A stretch of DNA of 39,950 bases from FEN-1297 sp964618785 (GCA_964618785.1 CAZUCY010000020.1:1-39950), one strand, 5' to 3'; numbered from the stretch's first letter, positions 1 through 7,752 are shown. The notes: a model not told the origin generated them from the sequence alone. Made by a program: numbers and translations.

Positions 1-2
1 AT

Positions 3-290
3 AAATATCCGGCTGCTATGGGTGAAGAATATACTTCAGGGTATGAAGAGTGGACTGGTGCAATCCTTACATTAGTCACATTTCAAATGACAGTTGATTC
101 GACAAATGAAGTTGTTTCCGTGCCCAAAGGCAAATATCAATGTTACAATTATTATGCACCGGAGGTTTTGGCAACATTTGGCATGCAGACTAACGAAGTA
201 AGTTCTCAAGACATTCTTCTTTCCAATGTTGGCCCGGTAAAGGAAATATACGGCAATATTAATTGGGAACTTATATCGACTAATTTTTAA
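3..290 (+). CDS. C-terminal part of an unrecognised protein, open at the window edge
   Basis: The frame is open from the first bases of the window, so the gene begins upstream and only about 95 C-terminal residues are visible; the Met at 18 is probably internal. The visible part is acidic and rich in Tyr, Glu and Ser (SGYEEWTGAI near its start, NINWELISTNF at its end). It has no membrane segment or motif I recognise. Its TAA stop at 288-290 is followed at once by the left end of an interspersed repeat. Function unknown. Confidence 0.55.
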   Translation, partial: KYPAAMGEEYTSGYEEWTGAILTLVTFQMTVDSTNEVVSVPKGKYQCYNYYAPEVLATFGMQTNEVSSQDILLSNVGPVKEIYGNINWELISTNF

Positions 291-340
291 TAATTACTCA
301 TGTTACGCGAAATAAATGGATTTATAGCCCCGACCTTTGG
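291..340 (+). repeat. Left end of the interspersed inverted-end repeat (copy A)
   Basis: TTACTCATGTTAC followed by AATAAATGGATTTATAGCCCC matches the left arms of the copies near 19659 and 23986. A short GCCCC/GGGGGC hairpin (327-344) replaces the core seen in those copies. The right arm is missing: from about 341 the sequence becomes a FISUMP-domain coding fragment, so the element was cut by a rearrangement. Confidence 0.6.
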
Positions 341-430
341 GGGCAGTGTGAAAAATATTGCTATAATGACGATCCAAACAACTGCGCAACCTATGTCGGA
401 TTATATACCTGGGATGAAGCCATGTTATTT
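341..430 (+). pseudogene. FISUMP-domain (Fib_succ_major) gene fragment
   Basis: Read in the frame that runs into the next gene, 341-424 encodes QCEKYCYNDDPNNCATY followed by VGLYTWDEAM. This closely resembles the 'YGGLYQWDEAM' core of the Fibrobacter succinogenes major paralogous domain. The rest of the domain is absent on both sides: repeat sequence lies upstream and a DUF2723 protein follows. No start codon or ribosome site is visible. It is a scrap left by a rearrangement, and its last Met codon doubles as the start of the downstream gene. Confidence 0.5.
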
Positions 431-2497
431 AATATAAGGAAGTCAGCCTTGCTTGCAGTAAAAAAATACTTACCGTGGTTTCTTTTCATTTTATCACTCA
501 TTGTTTTGTACGTCTCTTCTTACCCTTCAATTGGCTGGTGGGACAGCAGCATTAATGCGGCTAATGCATACAGCTTAAGCATCCCTGACCCGGGCGGATC
601 AATTCTCTACGTAATATTAGGAAGGCTGTTTACAATTCTTTTCTTTTTCATGCCGGCAATAAAAGCAATAACTCTTGTTAGTATTGTCTCTACATGTTTG
701 GCTTCGGTTTTCTTTTATTACAGTATGATTGAAGTCTTAAATAATTTTAGCAAATCATCCGGATCATCTAAAATTATCGCTTCATTCTTCACCGCTCTAT
801 CATTACCTCTTTTATTCAGCATCTGGTCCGAATCAAATGTTTCAAGAGTATACTCGTTAGGCTTATTGTTGACAAGCATCATTCTTTTATATGCTTTGAA
901 GATTTGGCTTTCTGCGGACGAAAATGAAAAAACAAAACTTTTCGTAATAATAATATTCCTTCTTGCAATAGATTATGCCGCGCACAGGCTTAATATGCCT
1001 TTCATCCCTGTTATAATATTGTTGCTTGCTTTCCCCTTAAGAAAACATTTATTCAGTTTAAGATTTTGGCTGTTGATAATTTTAGCCGCCGCTGCGGGTC
1101 TATTTCTGCATTTATTTCTTTTAATACGCTCTATGCAATCCCCGCCTTTCCGAATGGATGATATTAAATCTTTCAAAGATTTAATTTCCTGGATTAAAAT
1201 GAGCAGATACGGCGAGTCAAATTTCTCAATTATATTTCATAGACGGGCTCCTTTTTGGGATTATCAAATGAAGTTTATGTATTTAAGATATTTCGGCTGG
1301 AACTTTCTTGGCACTAATGGACAAAGCGCATTGGGATACTTTGCCTTTTTCCCATTAATATTAGGAATAGCAGGATTTATTTACAGCCTTATAAAAAAGA
1401 TAAAAGTTTGGACTCTCATTTTAATAATATTTTTATTATTCTCATTCGGGTTAATTGTATACGCCAATATCCAAGAAGGATTTCATAATATAAGAGAAAT
1501 TGACAGGCTTTTTTTGCCGTCATTTATGATATTTTTACTATGGGTGGGAGTAGGATTATTCTTGTTAACAGAAAGATTATCAAAGATCTTCGCAAAGAAA
1601 AAGCATAATTATTCTGTTATTATGGTATCTGCAATATGCTTTTTAATCCTTCCGTTTAATTTAATTATAACCAACTGGAAAGACTGCAATAAAAGTAAAG
1701 ATTATTTCCCTGAAGATTTTGCTTATAATATTTTAAGCAGTTGTGAAAAGAATGCCGTTCTTTTTACCAACGGTGATAACGATACTTTTCCATTGATGTA
1801 CTTGCAAAGTGTGGAAGGTTATAGAACCGACGTTTCTGTCGCCAACGTCAGTCTTTTAAACACGGAATTTTTCGTAAACGAATTAGCACATGATAATAAT
1901 GGTTTTAAAATTGATCCGACGATTTCATTTTCTGATGTATTTGAACCGGAACAATTACAGAAACCTGTTGAAATCATACTCCCCCATTCCTGCCAATTAG
2001 CCGGAGGTAAAATTGAAAATGATACTGTGCGTACAGAATACAAAGGCAGAAACTTTAACGGTAATAATTACTTGTTAACCCAGGACAAAGTTATTTTATC
2101 CTTTTTAAAAAACAATATGTGGAAAAGACCGGTTTATTTTTGTTCAACCGTCAACCAGGATAATTTTCTGGGATTAGATAATTATCTTCGTGATGAAGGA
2201 ATTGTGAGCAGGCTGGTACCTGAAAAAGGCGACAGCATTGCGCCTTCTTTATTAGAAAATAATCTTCTTCATAAATATATGTATAGAAGCTTCAACGAAA
2301 GTACAGTTGTAATAGATAATGCAACCAAAAATATTTTTAACATTTTTAGAATTCAATTTTCTAAACTGATATTATTTTATAAAAATAATGGTAATAAATC
2401 CAAAGCAAAAGAAATATATAATATAATGCAGGAAAAATTACCTTTATGGAGATTTACCGTTAGGGAAAATGAATTTTTGAATGAGCTGAGTAATTGA
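422..2497 (+). CDS. DUF2723-family integral membrane protein (TMEM260/O-mannosyltransferase-like)
   Basis: This 691-residue protein has about 10-11 hydrophobic segments in residues 15-420 and a roughly 270-residue soluble C-terminal part. Near residue 38 it has SIGWWDSSINAANAYSL followed by a PGG and a GRLF motif. That is the layout of DUF2723 proteins ('WDxGEF...PPGAPL...LGR'), which are GT-C-like polytopic proteins related to TMEM260 and thought to glycosylate exported proteins. The usual Asp-Cys-Gly-Glu-Phe core is altered to D-S-S-I-N, so activity is uncertain. It is shorter than many Bacteroidota homologues (about 1000 residues). The start at 422 is the only nearby ATG but has no clear Shine-Dalgarno, and it lies inside the FISUMP scrap, so the original promoter and start may be lost. 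The next gene is 111 bp away. Confidence 0.75.
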   Translation: MLFNIRKSALLAVKKYLPWFLFILSLIVLYVSSYPSIGWWDSSINAANAYSLSIPDPGGSILYVILGRLFTILFFFMPAIKAITLVSIVSTCLASVFFYYSMIEVLNNFSKSSGSSKIIASFFTALSLPLLFSIWSESNVSRVYSLGLLLTSIILLYALKIWLSADENEKTKLFVIIIFLLAIDYAAHRLNMPFIPVIILLLAFPLRKHLFSLRFWLLIILAAAAGLFLHLFLLIRSMQSPPFRMDDIKSFKDLISWIKMSRYGESNFSIIFHRRAPFWDYQMKFMYLRYFGWNFLGTNGQSALGYFAFFPLILGIAGFIYSLIKKIKVWTLILIIFLLFSFGLIVYANIQEGFHNIREIDRLFLPSFMIFLLWVGVGLFLLTERLSKIFAKKKHNYSVIMVSAICFLILPFNLIITNWKDCNKSKDYFPEDFAYNILSSCEKNAVLFTNGDNDTFPLMYLQSVEGYRTDVSVANVSLLNTEFFVNELAHDNNGFKIDPTISFSDVFEPEQLQKPVEIILPHSCQLAGGKIENDTVRTEYKGRNFNGNNYLLTQDKVILSFLKNNMWKRPVYFCSTVNQDNFLGLDNYLRDEGIVSRLVPEKGDSIAPSLLENNLLHKYMYRSFNESTVVIDNATKNIFNIFRIQFSKLILFYKNNGNKSKAKEIYNIMQEKLPLWRFTVRENEFLNELSN

Positions 2498-2570
2498 AGT
2501 TACCCAATTAAAAATTATCGCTTTCCGGAATTAAAACAGATTATTTTCTCATATTTTAAAATATTTGTTT

Positions 2571-2597
2571 GACTTATCCGTCTATAAATATGTAGAC
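2571..2597 (+). promoter_or_regulatory. Candidate promoter/operator of the ECF sigma gene
   Basis: Just ahead of the sigma-factor start there is TTGACT (2570-2575) and then an inverted repeat GTCTA-N8-TAGAC (2580-2584 and 2593-2597). The position, 12-39 bp upstream of the ATG, suits a promoter or self-control site. ECF genes are often autoregulated, but I see no second copy in the window. Confidence 0.35.
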
Positions 2598-2608
2598 AGT
2601 AAAGCCAG

Positions 2609-3193
2609 ATGATGACGACAATATCAATACCAAATAATTTGACGCAAAAAGAGCATATATCGGCGATAGTCAAGAATTACGGAAACCGCTTAAAAGGGTT
2701 TATCAGGAAACGAGTCAATTCAATAGAAGATGCCGAAGATATCTTACAGGATGTTTTCTATCAACTGGCTGAAGCCGACTTACTGATGAAACCGATTGAG
2801 CAGGTTTCTGCATGGCTATATAAAGTTGCCGGGAACCGCATCACCGATTTGTACCGGAAAAAGAAGCCTGAAGCGATGTCGGATTTACTTTACGATGACG
2901 AGGATGACGATGCGGTTACAGAATTAAGTGAATTGCTGTGCGATACCGGAAGTACGCCGGAAACCCAATACCTGCAAACTTTAATATGGGAAGAACTTGA
3001 TAAAGCATTAAATGAACTTCCCGAAGAACAACGGATGATATTTGAATTAAATGAGCTAAAAGGTATTTCATTTAATGAAATCGCAGAATTAACAGGACAA
3101 ACTGTAAATACATTAATCTCAAGAAAACGATACGCAGTATTGCATTTACGGGAAAGATTAAAAAATTTATATAATGAATTAATAAACTTTTAA
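2609..3193 (+). CDS. ECF-type RNA polymerase sigma factor (sigma-70 family)
   Basis: This 194-residue protein has the ECF layout. Region 2 lies at about residues 25-90, with the 'DAEDILQDVFYQLAE' helix and 'AWLYKVAGNRITDLYRKKK'. An acidic linker (DDEDDDAVTELSE) follows. Region 4 is at about residues 125-185, with 'LNELPEEQRMIFELNELKGIS' and the helix-turn-helix 'FNEIAELTGQTVNTLISRKRYAVLHLRE'. It would direct RNA polymerase to a small stress-type regulon. The two adjacent ATG codons at 2609 have a poor ribosome site. No classical anti-sigma domain is encoded nearby. The next gene starts about 25 bp downstream and is a small membrane protein that may act as its signalling partner. Confidence 0.88.
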   Translation: MMTTISIPNNLTQKEHISAIVKNYGNRLKGFIRKRVNSIEDAEDILQDVFYQLAEADLLMKPIEQVSAWLYKVAGNRITDLYRKKKPEAMSDLLYDDEDDDAVTELSELLCDTGSTPETQYLQTLIWEELDKALNELPEEQRMIFELNELKGISFNEIAELTGQTVNTLISRKRYAVLHLRERLKNLYNELINF

Positions 3194-3217
3194 AAATTAT
3201 TTAATATGAGGCGCTTT

Positions 3218-3583
3218 ATGAGAAGAAAAAGATTTTTTATAGTTCCAATAATATTAGCAGCTTTGGCAGTGTTCGGTTTAATAACCATGTTATTATGGAA
3301 CTCACTTATGCCTGAAATTTTTCACTTAGGATATATTTCTTTCTGGCAGGCAGTTGGTTTGCTCATCCTTTCACGTTTGCTTCTGGGATTTTCCGGACCG
3401 TGGGGAAGGCACCATAATCATGGAAGAAGCAACATACGTGAAAGATACGCGCATATGAGCCCTCAAGAACGGGAAGAATTCAAGAAGAAATGGCATCATC
3501 GCTGGGTTCACGATTGGTCTTCATGTGAAGAATTAAAAAACGACAGTACAAACCAAGAAAGCTCTGAAGATAAAAAATCCTGA
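3218..3583 (+). CDS. Small His-rich membrane protein paired with the ECF sigma factor
   Basis: From the preferred start this is 121 residues. There are two membrane segments (about residues 6-28 and 40-58). A histidine- and charge-rich tail follows (GRHHNHGRSN, then 'SPQEREEFKKKWHHRW'), with one Cys near the end. The 'SPQEREEFKKK' piece recalls Spy/CpxP-type metal or envelope-stress helices, but the similarity is too short to assign a family. An upstream ATG at 3206 lacks a ribosome site, whereas ATG 3218 has GAGG six bases upstream. It lies 24 bp after the sigma gene and is surely co-transcribed; a role in sensing metals or envelope stress, or in restraining the sigma factor, is inference. 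Confidence 0.6.
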   Translation: MRRKRFFIVPIILAALAVFGLITMLLWNSLMPEIFHLGYISFWQAVGLLILSRLLLGFSGPWGRHHNHGRSNIRERYAHMSPQEREEFKKKWHHRWVHDWSSCEELKNDSTNQESSEDKKS

Positions 3584-3680
3584 TTGTGAATGCCCAAATC
3601 AAAGCAGTAAAATTTTTTAAAGGCTAATATTTATTAATTATTACTTTATCAAATGTTCAAAATTCAAAGTATGGAAAAAC

Positions 3681-4322
3681 ATGCAGAATAAAGAATCATT
3701 CATAGGGAACCCGACATCAGCCCGGGAAGGCTTTACTAAAATTTACGCAGACGGCGACCCGCCCTGGGAGACCGGCAAACCGCAGCCGCCGTTCATAGAG
3801 GCTGCCGACAAAGTGACGGGCCCGGTACTTGACTCCGGGTGCGGGACGGGTAACACTTCCCTGTTCTTCGCTGCCCGCGGCTTGAAAGTAACAGGCATTG
3901 ATTTTGTTGAAGAAGCTATAAGGCTGGCACGTGTTAAGGCAGCAGAGCGCGGCTTATCTGCAGAGTTCTTGATCAAGGATGCCATGACACTGAGCGAGTG
4001 GAACGAGCGTTTCGACAGTGTAATAGACAGCGGTCTGTTTCACATATACCACGGAGACGAACGGCAGCGATACGTACAAGGTTTGGCACAAGTGCTTAAA
4101 CCCGGCGGGAGGCTTTTCTTATTTAGTTTCAGCGATAAGCTGCCTGAGATGGATGGAGTATCGAGACAGGAGTTATACGATATCTTCGCCAATGACTGGG
4201 AAATCGAATCTCTGGAGTTGGTTCAGGGAGAGTTAAACCCGGCATTCGCGGAGGAGTTTTCGGGTTGGTTACTAAATGGAGATCCTAAAATGTGGTTCGC
4301 AATCATCCGCCGGAAAGAATGA
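3681..4322 (+). CDS. Class I SAM-dependent methyltransferase
   Basis: This 213-residue Rossmann methyltransferase has motif I 'VLDSGCGTGNTSLFFA' near residues 48-63 and the acidic end of beta-2 'VTGIDFVEEAI'. 'FDSVIDSGLFHIY' forms motif IV and 'VLKPGGRLFLFSFSD' forms post-motif IV. The N-terminal 'PPWETGKPQPPF' is typical of the thiopurine/tellurite-resistance (TehB/TPMT-like) group, which methylates small molecules; the substrate cannot be read from the sequence. It is clearly more GC-rich than its neighbours and uses codons such as GGC, CGC and CTG more freely, so recent horizontal acquisition is likely. It begins at ATG 3681 with only a weak ribosome site. Confidence 0.85.
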   Translation: MQNKESFIGNPTSAREGFTKIYADGDPPWETGKPQPPFIEAADKVTGPVLDSGCGTGNTSLFFAARGLKVTGIDFVEEAIRLARVKAAERGLSAEFLIKDAMTLSEWNERFDSVIDSGLFHIYHGDERQRYVQGLAQVLKPGGRLFLFSFSDKLPEMDGVSRQELYDIFANDWEIESLELVQGELNPAFAEEFSGWLLNGDPKMWFAIIRRKE

Positions 4323-4378
4323 GTTATACATTTTTTGTGCATCTGTTAAAAAACCTGAATGGAAATACACAACTAGCC

Positions 4379-4528
4379 CTAGTGCTGCGCCCCTAACGCT
4401 TCTTTACACTTAATAACCTTAGAAATAATAGTATCGGCATCTTTTGTCCATGTATATATCTTCGGATTTTCATTGTGAAAGTCAAGAAACTGTGTAATGT
4501 CATTTTTTAATTGTTTAACTGATTTGAA
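4379..4528 (-). pseudogene. C-terminal remnant of an IS630-family transposase
   Basis: The minus-strand frame ending with TAG at 4379-4381 encodes 'SVKQLKNDITQFLDFHNENP' and then 'KIYTWTKDADTIISKVIKCK'. This is the characteristic C-terminus of IS630/Tc1-like transposases ('I..FI..HNENP.P..WTK.ADEIL.KV'). The catalytic DDE part is absent. Its upstream end runs directly into the N-terminal part of hsdS at about 4530, so the element was deleted together with most of hsdS. Confidence 0.7.
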
Positions 4529-4644
4529 TAAGGTATAAATTGCTTTGAAATACGTAATCCCAAAAGATTTTTTATAGTATGCCCCGTATTTCGTTCATCG
4601 ACTAAGCGAATGAAATCACCAATTCTTTTATAATCTGATTTCAT
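4507..4644 (-). pseudogene. hsdS: hsdS, type I restriction specificity subunit, truncated
   Basis: An ATG at 4642-4644 starts 'MKSDYKRIGDFIRLVDERN' and then 'TGHTIKNLLGLRISKQFIP', the standard N-terminus of type I specificity subunits. It overlaps the end of hsdM by 17 bp, as in intact operons. Homology stops after about 38-40 residues, where the sequence passes into IS630 transposase DNA, and the frame ends at TAA 4507-4509. Normal HsdS is about 400 residues with two target-recognition domains, so no functional DNA recognition remains. Confidence 0.72.
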
Positions 4645-6199
4645 AGCCCAATTCTTTAAATACAGTTAGTAAATCATTTTTCGATTGTTCTTCGGCTTTC
4701 AGTAGTTCCGTTAATTCTGATTGCAAACTTTTCATTTTATCGTCAAAGTCAATGTTCTCATCACGGTTTATAAACTCAATGTATTTGCTTGGCACAAGGG
4801 AAAAATCTTTTTTCTCAATTTCCTCGAATGATGCACTGTAACAAAACTCAGGAGTGTTTTTGTATGTTCTTTCAAAATCAACCTGCTGCCAATTATGAAA
4901 AGTGCCCGTTACCTGTTTAATGTTCTCTTCAGAAAACTGGATGTATTTCTTTTCAAATGGGACGCCTATTTCCCGTAAATCCATAAAGAGAATTTCTCTA
5001 TTGCGGTTTCGGTAGTTCTTTATTTTCCCATACTGTTCAATGGTTCTGGCTTTCTTATTTTTATTCAAAAACCAAAGTGTAACGCTTATATTGGTTGTAT
5101 AAAACATATTTTGAGGCAACACTACAATGGCTTCTATCAGATTATTTTCAATCAGTTTTTTACGAATGGCTTTTTCGGTTCCATTACCGCTTAATGCGCC
5201 ATTAGCCAAAATAAAACCAGCCACACCATTTTCAGAAAGTTTGGAAACAATATTCAAAATCCACGCATAGTTTGCATTACCTGTCGGCGGCACATCGTAA
5301 CCAGCCCATCGCGGGTCGTCAGTCAGCTGATTATCTGCCCGTCACTGCTTCTGGTTAAATGGCGGGTTAGCCATAATGTAATCGGCTTTCAGGTCTTTGT
5401 GCTGGTCTCTAAAGAAAGTATTTTCGGGTATATCTCCAAGATTGGCAGAGATACCACGAATAGCTAAATTCATTTTAGCCAGTTTGTATGTTGTGGATAT
5501 ATTTTCCTGTCCATAAATAGAAATATCTTTCTGGTTTCCGTGATGGCTTTCAACAAACTTTATGGATTGAACAAACATACTACCGGAACCACAACAAGGG
5601 TCATAAATCTTGCCTTTGTATGGTTCTATCATTTCGGCAATAAGGTTTACAATGCTTTTGGGAGTGTAAAATTCTCCTTTGCCTTTACCCTCTGCTAAAG
5701 CGAATTTGCTTAAAAAGTATTCATACACTCTGCCGACAATATCCTGCTGTTTGTCTTTTATAGTATCAATATTGTTAATGGTATCAAGCAACGAAGCCAG
5801 TTTACTTATATCCAAACTCAATCTTGAATAATAATTATCGGGTAAGGCTCCTTTCAAAGCAGGATTGTTTTTTTCCACCGTAAAAAGTGCAGTGTCTATT
5901 TTAAGAGCAATATCATCCTGTTTGGCATTTTCAATTAGATAACTCCACCGTGAAATCTCAGGCAGGTAGAACACATTTTTCATGGTATAGAACTCTACCA
6001 TATCTAAATATCTTTCTTTACCCCCGGCAATCGATTCTTTTTTGCGTTCTTCAAATTTGTCGCTGGCAAACTTTAAGAAAATAAGTCCCAATACAACGTG
6101 CTTGTATTCTGATGGTTCAACTGTTCCCCGCAATTTATTAGCCGAATCCCAAAGGGTTTCCTCAATACTTTTATGTTTTTTCTCTTTTTCCTGCTTCAT
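4628..6199 (-). pseudogene. hsdM: hsdM, type I restriction-modification methylase subunit, interrupted by one TGA
   Basis: The two halves lie in the same frame and together give 524 codons, the usual HsdM length. Residues 1-285 carry the N-terminal helical domain ('LWDSANKLRGTVEPSEYKHV') and the N6-adenine methylase motifs: 'GEFYTP', 'YDPCCGSGSMFVQ' (AdoMet site) and 'DYIMANPPFNQKQ' (catalytic NPPF). The next codon is TGA (5342-5344), where relatives have Trp. The frame then continues 'RADNQLTDDPRWAGYDVPPT' and on to a normal C-terminus. A single TGG-to-TGA change explains it. Other genes here end in TGA, so recoding is unlikely. With hsdR and hsdS also broken, loss of function is the best reading; a sequencing error at this base is the alternative. 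Confidence 0.85.
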
Positions 6200-6355
6200 G
6201 TAGCGCTTCTATTTTGTTTCAATACCATATTAATTAATACTTTATACCACTTAAGGTACTTATTCTACCTTTCTAATTCTTTTTAAGTTAATATTTCGTA
6301 ACATCTTACATCAAGGTTGTCCATCAGATCGTTAATTTTTATTTTAATTGCCAAA

Positions 6356-6637
6356 TTATTGCTTATCTCTTTTCCTTAGTTTTATTTTTTTCATTTTTTC
6401 AGTTGCGACATATCGACCTGTCTTCGGTGTCCCCTTAAACTCAACAAAGTCATATTGTTTCAAAATTGCCATGTCTCTTTGTGCTGTTCTTCTTTCTATA
6501 CTAAATTTTTCTTTTAATACTCCCAATGTTATTCCCTGATTATAAAGAATATTTATGAGTTCCCGTTTTAATCTTGCTTTTACAGCGCCAGTTACAGCAT
6601 CACCTACAGCACTATTTACTGCAACCTTTACAGCTTC
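6356..6637 (-). pseudogene. Winged-helix C-terminal fragment of an AlbA_2/AAA-4-type DNA-binding protein
   Basis: After a TAA at 6638-6640 the minus strand is open for 94 codons without a proper start. It encodes 'AVKVAVNSAVGDAVTGAVKA', then 'ERRTAQRDMAILKQYDFVEF' and 'GTPKTGRYVATEKM'. This is the C-terminal helix and winged-helix tail of AlbA_2 (divergent AAA-4, formerly 'RecG-like') transcriptional regulators. The AlbA_2 domain itself is missing. It is joined to the decayed hsdR stub, so the fragment was probably brought together by deletion. Confidence 0.55.
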
Positions 6638-6639
6638 TT

Positions 6640-6889
6640 ATTTCGGCAATATATTTCTCATATCGCTCTTCAATTAAACTAAATGTTTTACCTCAAGAGA
6701 TTGCTTTAATAACTCCTACCGGGACACTATTTATAAAATCATATAATCGGCTAAACCCGTATTTAGTGTGTATCTATTTGCTATACCAAAAGAACTACCA
6801 AGATTAATATTTTTAATGTCCTTAATTTCCCATCCAGCTTGATTTATAAGTTGGTCTGTTTTCAGACGAGTTTTTTGTTCGGGAGTCAT
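6640..6889 (-). pseudogene. hsdR: hsdR, type I restriction endonuclease subunit, N-terminal stub
   Basis: From ATG 6887-6889 the frame reads 'MTPEQKTRLKTDQLINQAGW', then 'NINLGSSFGIANRYTLNTGL' and 'ADYMIL'. This is the classic start of HsdR ('NLGAGxGVAVREFPL..GPADY'). It stops at TAA 6731-6733, but a shifted frame continues the family sequence with 'NSVPVGVIKAIS', a TGA at 6693-6695, then 'GKTFSLIEERYEKYIAEI' (compare 'PVGVIEAKPEG..L..VEEQSEKY'). So there is at least one frameshift and one nonsense codon. The remaining roughly 900 residues (rest of nuclease domain, helicase) are gone. It heads the decayed hsdR-hsdM-hsdS locus. Confidence 0.7.
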
Positions 6890-6999
6890 AATGTTATACT
6901 AATTACCTCAACCCTCTTTAGATAATTATAATTGATAGTATCATATACAAAAATATTTAATTCTTTTGAATAGAGAAATATAAAACTTGATATTTTATT

Positions 7000-7035
7000 A
7001 ATAATTATTTATCTTAATTAAGAATTATTCCTATT
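7000..7035. promoter_or_regulatory. AT-rich dyads ahead of the PerR-like gene, possible operator
   Basis: Between the hsdR stub and the regulator lie overlapping palindromes, AATAATTATT at 7001-7010 and CTTAATTAAG at 7014-7023. They sit 28-50 bp before the start codon. Fur/PerR proteins bind AT-rich dyads of the TTATAATnATTATAA kind and commonly control their own gene, so this is the likeliest operator. The match is loose in such AT-rich DNA. Confidence 0.25.
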
Positions 7036-7050
7036 TAATAATAATTAGCA

Positions 7051-7476
7051 ATGAAGAAAGAAAAACACAGAATTGACTTGAAAAGCAGCAATCTAAAGAT
7101 TACACCTCAAAGGATGGCTGTTCTCGAAGCCTTAAATAGTCTAAAGGATCACCCCACTGCGGATAAAATCAAAGAATATATAGTTAAAAATCATCCTAAC
7201 ATCGCAGTCGGAACGATCTATAAAACTTTGGAAACATTTGTTGCGAAAGGATTGGTCAAAAAGGTAAAGACTGAAAAAGATATAATGAGGTACGATGCGA
7301 TACTTGAGAAACATCATCATTTGTATTGTGAAGACACTGAACATATAGAAGACTTCTTTGATGATAAACTTAATAATATGCTTGAAAAATATTTTAAGAA
7401 AAAGACAATACCCAACTTCAAAGTAAAAGATATAAGACTTCAGATAATTGGCACTTTTAATAACAAAAAAGTTTAA
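7051..7476 (+). CDS. perR: PerR-like Fur-family peroxide-responsive repressor
   Basis: This 141-residue protein has the Fur fold. The winged helix at residues 1-80 includes 'LKITPQRMAVLEALNSLKDH', 'TADKIKEYIVKNHPNIAVGT' and 'IYKTLETFVAKGLVKKV'. A dimer/metal domain follows. The regulatory metal ligands match PerR: His in the N-terminal domain, then Asp in 'RYDA' (PerR has Asp where Fur has Glu), the two His of 'HHH', and a later Asp. Oddly, the structural zinc site is lost. Only one Cys ('YCEDT') of the first CxxC remains, and the C-terminal CxxC is absent. katG follows 276 bp downstream on the same strand, a common PerR target, so control of the catalase-peroxidase by peroxide is inferred. 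Confidence 0.82.
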   Translation: MKKEKHRIDLKSSNLKITPQRMAVLEALNSLKDHPTADKIKEYIVKNHPNIAVGTIYKTLETFVAKGLVKKVKTEKDIMRYDAILEKHHHLYCEDTEHIEDFFDDKLNNMLEKYFKKKTIPNFKVKDIRLQIIGTFNNKKV

Positions 7477-7752
7477 TCGAAGAAATTATTTATTTATGGA
7501 AAAAGGAAAGCATCAAAATGCAAAAAGAAAAAAGTAATTTGCTATTAAATAAAGCCGTTTTCGACGATTTATCATGATTCTCCTCCAAAAGATTGCGTGT
7601 AAATACATACAAAGTTGTTTATTTAAATGTGATTGAGAAATATTATTAATAGATAAATGTTGCATTGGAATTATAGAACCGTCTGAGTTTTACAGGCGGA
7701 CAAAATGGAACAAAATCATTTTTACAAACCTCTAACTGAAAGGAGAATGAAA
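7477..7752. other. Intergenic region between perR and katG
   Basis: These 276 bp are AT-rich and carry no supportable gene. A 19-codon open frame from 7518 has no homology I can see. The stretch TTGAGAAATATTATTAATAG near 7634-7653 could include the katG promoter and a PerR site, but no clear consensus stands out. The katG ribosome site lies at its end. Confidence 0.3.

Noticed and set aside
5342..5344. TGA read as tryptophan or selenocysteine in hsdM
   Set aside because: Other intact genes in the window end with TGA, no SECIS-like context is evident, and the other hsd genes are also broken.
6348..6807. Two plus-strand open frames over the decayed hsdR region
   Set aside because: Recognisable protein sequence (HsdR and a winged-helix tail) is on the opposite strand; the plus frames are its shadows.
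7705..7752. Longer katG start at ATG 7705
   Set aside because: It has no ribosome site, while AAGGAG sits seven bases before ATG 7753 and the shorter N-terminus matches KatG proteins.
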